Position numbers and translations under genes: made by a program. Below are positions 5,641-7,488 of a stretch of 7,488 nucleotides of DNA, in pieces (within the stretch, counting starts at the first letter, position 1; the number at the start of each line of letters is the position of its first letter). This DNA comes from Dehalococcoidia bacterium (GTDB lineage Bacteria > Chloroflexota > Dehalococcoidia > Dehalococcoidales > RBG-16-60-22), in NCBI GenBank assembly GCA_030615655.1, contig JAUWYU010000070.1, positions 1 to 7,488 of the forward strand. The letters are read 5' to 3'. The notes under the pieces are model-generated. The model was not told where the DNA came from, made no database searches, and saw nothing but the letters and a program-made list of their open reading frames with translations.

Positions 5641-6737
5641 TATCGTTCCAGTTCGCGGAGCGCCTTCAACAGGGCATCGGTATGCTCCGGTCTGCCCGCG
5701 CTGATGCGGATGCTGTTACGCAGAAGCGGCTTATCGAAGTAACGAACCAGGATGCCCTTCTTCTGCAATTTCTGGTGGAGCTCGCCGGCACTGCCCTTCA
5801 GCACGATACAGTAAATGAAATTAGCCTGCGACGGAAACGGCTTCAGCCATGACAACTTCCGGAGTCCACCGAACAGTCTTTCTCTCTCGGCAACGATGGC
5901 CTTCACCCTGTCCTGCAAATAGTCCAGGTCGGCCAGGGACTCCCTCACGGCAATCTCGGCGGCCATATTAACGTTATGCGGGATTTTTATCGCCATCAGG
6001 TAACCAGCAATCCGGGGCGGGAAAATACCGTAGCCGATCCTCAGTCCGGCCAGTCCGGCCCACTTGCTGAATGAGCGCAGCACCATCAAATTCCTGTACC
6101 GACCGGCCAGAGGCACCAGCGTTTCCCCGCCGAACTCATAGTAGGCCTCGTCAACGACCACGAGAACTCCGGTATCAACAATCTCCAGAATGTCCTGTCG
6201 CGGGATTGTGTTCCCCGTGGGATTGTTGGGAGTAGCCAGAAATATCAGTTTGGTCTTACGGCTGATAGCAGCTTTAACAGCTTTTGCATCCATGGCGAAA
6301 TTATCGTCCCTGTTGACATTCACCAAAGTGCCGCCGCATATCTCCGTGCTGAAACGATAGATATCAAAGGTGGGAACGCAGTTTATGACCTCGTCACCGG
6401 GGCCGACGAACAGGCGTACAATCATGTCAATCAGCGAATTACTGCCGTGACCGGCAACAATATGCTCAGCGGGCACACCGGCATATCCCGCCAGCAGTTT
6501 GCGGAACTCACTCTGGCCATCATCAGGGTAGATATTCAGGTTGTGGCTATCGGCCAGCGCTCGCAGCACCCTCGGGGAGCAGCCGTAGGGGTTCTCATTG
6601 GCATTCATCTTGACGATACTCTCCACGGGCACGTCAACCTTACCCGCCAGCGTTTCCGGGGAGATACTGGCGCTGTAGCCGGTAAACCCTGCCAAATGAG
6701 AACGAATCAACTTCTCAATTCCTTCGGAATCAGCCAA
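5640..6737 (-). CDS. hisC: Histidinol-phosphate aminotransferase
   Basis: The 365-residue product is a fold-type I PLP aminotransferase of the HisC group, which converts imidazoleacetol phosphate and glutamate to histidinol phosphate. Visible motifs are NENPYG at 47-52, GHGSNSLIDMI at 96-106, TPNNPTGN at 169-176, VDEAYYEFGG at 195-204 (aspartate 196 contacts the PLP pyridine nitrogen), SFSKWAGLAGLRIGYG at 222-237 with the Schiff-base lysine at 225, and IRISAGRPEHT at 343-353 with the substrate-carboxylate arginine at 344. The only plausible start is a TTG at 6737-6735; an in-frame stop lies seven codons upstream and the next ATG is at residue 44, too far inside. It overlaps the hisD end by eight bases, which indicates translational coupling, and a G-rich run (GGGGGGCAGGG) precedes the start. 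Related cobalamin-pathway decarboxylases (CobD/CobC) are less likely given hisD next door. Confidence 0.93.
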   Translation of the reverse strand: MADSEGIEKLIRSHLAGFTGYSASISPETLAGKVDVPVESIVKMNANENPYGCSPRVLRALADSHNLNIYPDDGQSEFRKLLAGYAGVPAEHIVAGHGSNSLIDMIVRLFVGPGDEVINCVPTFDIYRFSTEICGGTLVNVNRDDNFAMDAKAVKAAISRKTKLIFLATPNNPTGNTIPRQDILEIVDTGVLVVVDEAYYEFGGETLVPLAGRYRNLMVLRSFSKWAGLAGLRIGYGIFPPRIAGYLMAIKIPHNVNMAAEIAVRESLADLDYLQDRVKAIVAERERLFGGLRKLSWLKPFPSQANFIYCIVLKGSAGELHQKLQKKGILVRYFDKPLLRNSIRISAGRPEHTDALLKALRELER

Positions 6738-7488
6738 TATCCCTGCCCCCCTGATTTAAACCTTTGAGTCGCTTCTCGATTGCCCGGGCGTGGGCATCAA
6801 GTCCCTCGGCCCTAGCTATGATTGACGCGGCTTTGCCGAGTCGTTCGATGTCCAGCTCTTCAGTCTTAATGACACTGATAAACTTGATGAAATCGCATAT
6901 ATTCAGCGGTGAACTGAACCGGGCGGTACCCCCCGTGGGCAGGGCATGACTCGGCCCCGCCACGTAATCGCCCAGCGTCACCGTAGCCTCCCTGCCGGTA
7001 AAGATACACCCGGCACCGGTGATTCTATCAATATAATCGGCAGCGTTATCCAGCATCAGGCAAAGGTGCTCCGGGGCATAGAGATTAGCCAGTTCAATAG
7101 CTTCATCCAAGCTGCCGACGACAGCTATCACCCCTCTCTCCAGCGACTCCCCGACTATGGACCGGCGTGATAGAGTCGGCAGCTGCCGCGCCACTTCCCG
7201 GTTGACTTTATCGGCCAGCCGCCTTGAAGTAGTAATCATATTAGCTTCAGCCAATACATCATGCTCCGCCTGCGCGAGAAGGTCGGCAGCGCAGTACTCC
7301 GGATTGGACGCCTCATCGGCGATAATCAGCACATCACTCGGTCCCTGAAGCGCGTCAATATCAACCGCCCCGAACACCATCTTCTTAGCCAGCATCACAA
7401 AGATATTACCCGGCCCGCAAATCTTATCTACCGCCGGGATAGATTCGGTGCCATAAGCCATGGCGGCAATTGCCTGGGCGCCGCCGAC
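6730..7488 (-). CDS. hisD: Histidinol dehydrogenase, C-terminal part (runs off the window)
   Basis: The visible 252 residues are the C-terminal part of HisD, which usually has about 430 residues; translation enters the window in frame as VGGAQAIAAMAYGTESIPAVDK. It oxidises L-histidinol to L-histidine in two NAD-dependent steps with a zinc ion. Conserved features seen are KICGPGN, GPSDVLIIADE, LLAQAEHD (the Q and H correspond to family zinc ligands), YAPEHLCLM (catalytic Glu-His pair), GDYVAGPSHALPTGGTARF (with the zinc-binding aspartate) and the final LDAHARAIEKRL histidine. All known catalytic positions in this portion are present, so the gene looks intact. The stop TGA at 6732-6730 overlaps the hisC TTG start. 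The first ATG in view (7461) is internal, not the start; the true start lies past 7488. Confidence 0.96.
   Translation of the reverse strand, partial: VGGAQAIAAMAYGTESIPAVDKICGPGNIFVMLAKKMVFGAVDIDALQGPSDVLIIADEASNPEYCAADLLAQAEHDVLAEANMITTSRRLADKVNREVARQLPTLSRRSIVGESLERGVIAVVGSLDEAIELANLYAPEHLCLMLDNAADYIDRITGAGCIFTGREATVTLGDYVAGPSHALPTGGTARFSSPLNICDFIKFISVIKTEELDIERLGKAASIIARAEGLDAHARAIEKRLKGLNQGGRDIG

Overview
The window carries the adjoining ends of two biosynthetic gene clusters that face each other: a purine cluster on the + strand (positions 1-2935) and a histidine cluster on the - strand (2932-7488). A small gene on the + strand (3969-4259) sits inside the histidine side. The coding blocks look moderately GC-rich (lines sampled in purC were about 53-62%), while the stretch around 3715-4430 is visibly more AT-rich. 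Shine-Dalgarno sites are clear and the two best promoters are textbook sigma-70 type. Together with a cysteine-rich iron-sulfur protein of a kind common in anaerobes, this suggests an anaerobic bacterium. A Chloroflexota/Dehalococcoidia-like lineage is my guess, from gene arrangement and protein flavour only.

Purine side: the last codons of purD (ending at 35) are followed by purE, purB and purC, all on the + strand with short spacers (21, 70 and 52 bp). They probably form one transcription unit. PurD makes GAR early in the pathway. PurE, PurC and PurB catalyse consecutive steps from N5-CAIR to CAIR, SAICAR and AICAR, and PurB also makes AMP. No purK is visible. A pair of mutually exclusive stems plus a T-run spans the purB stop codon and could weakly attenuate purC.

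Histidine side, read on the - strand: hisD (N-terminus lies beyond the window) overlaps hisC by 8 bp. After 51 bp comes a 386-residue iron-sulfur protein with two ferredoxin-type clusters and further cysteine motifs. A convergent small gene of the antibiotic-biosynthesis-monooxygenase (dimeric alpha/beta-barrel) type then interrupts the run, and hisB follows under its own promoter. hisB ends tail-to-tail with purC, the two stop codons sharing the tetranucleotide CTAG.

The most interesting element is hisB. It encodes a Cro/C1-type helix-turn-helix of about 60 residues fused to the imidazoleglycerol-phosphate dehydratase domain. It is read from a consensus promoter with a small palindrome near the predicted transcription start. 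This suggests a dehydratase that might regulate itself or the neighbouring gene. The dehydratase domain also has a shortened first HH-x-x-E-D loop. The intergenic DNA around the small gene contains repeated GATGTGC-type motifs, an imperfect 20-bp-arm inverted repeat and two matching TTGACA-16-TATAAT promoters facing away from each other.
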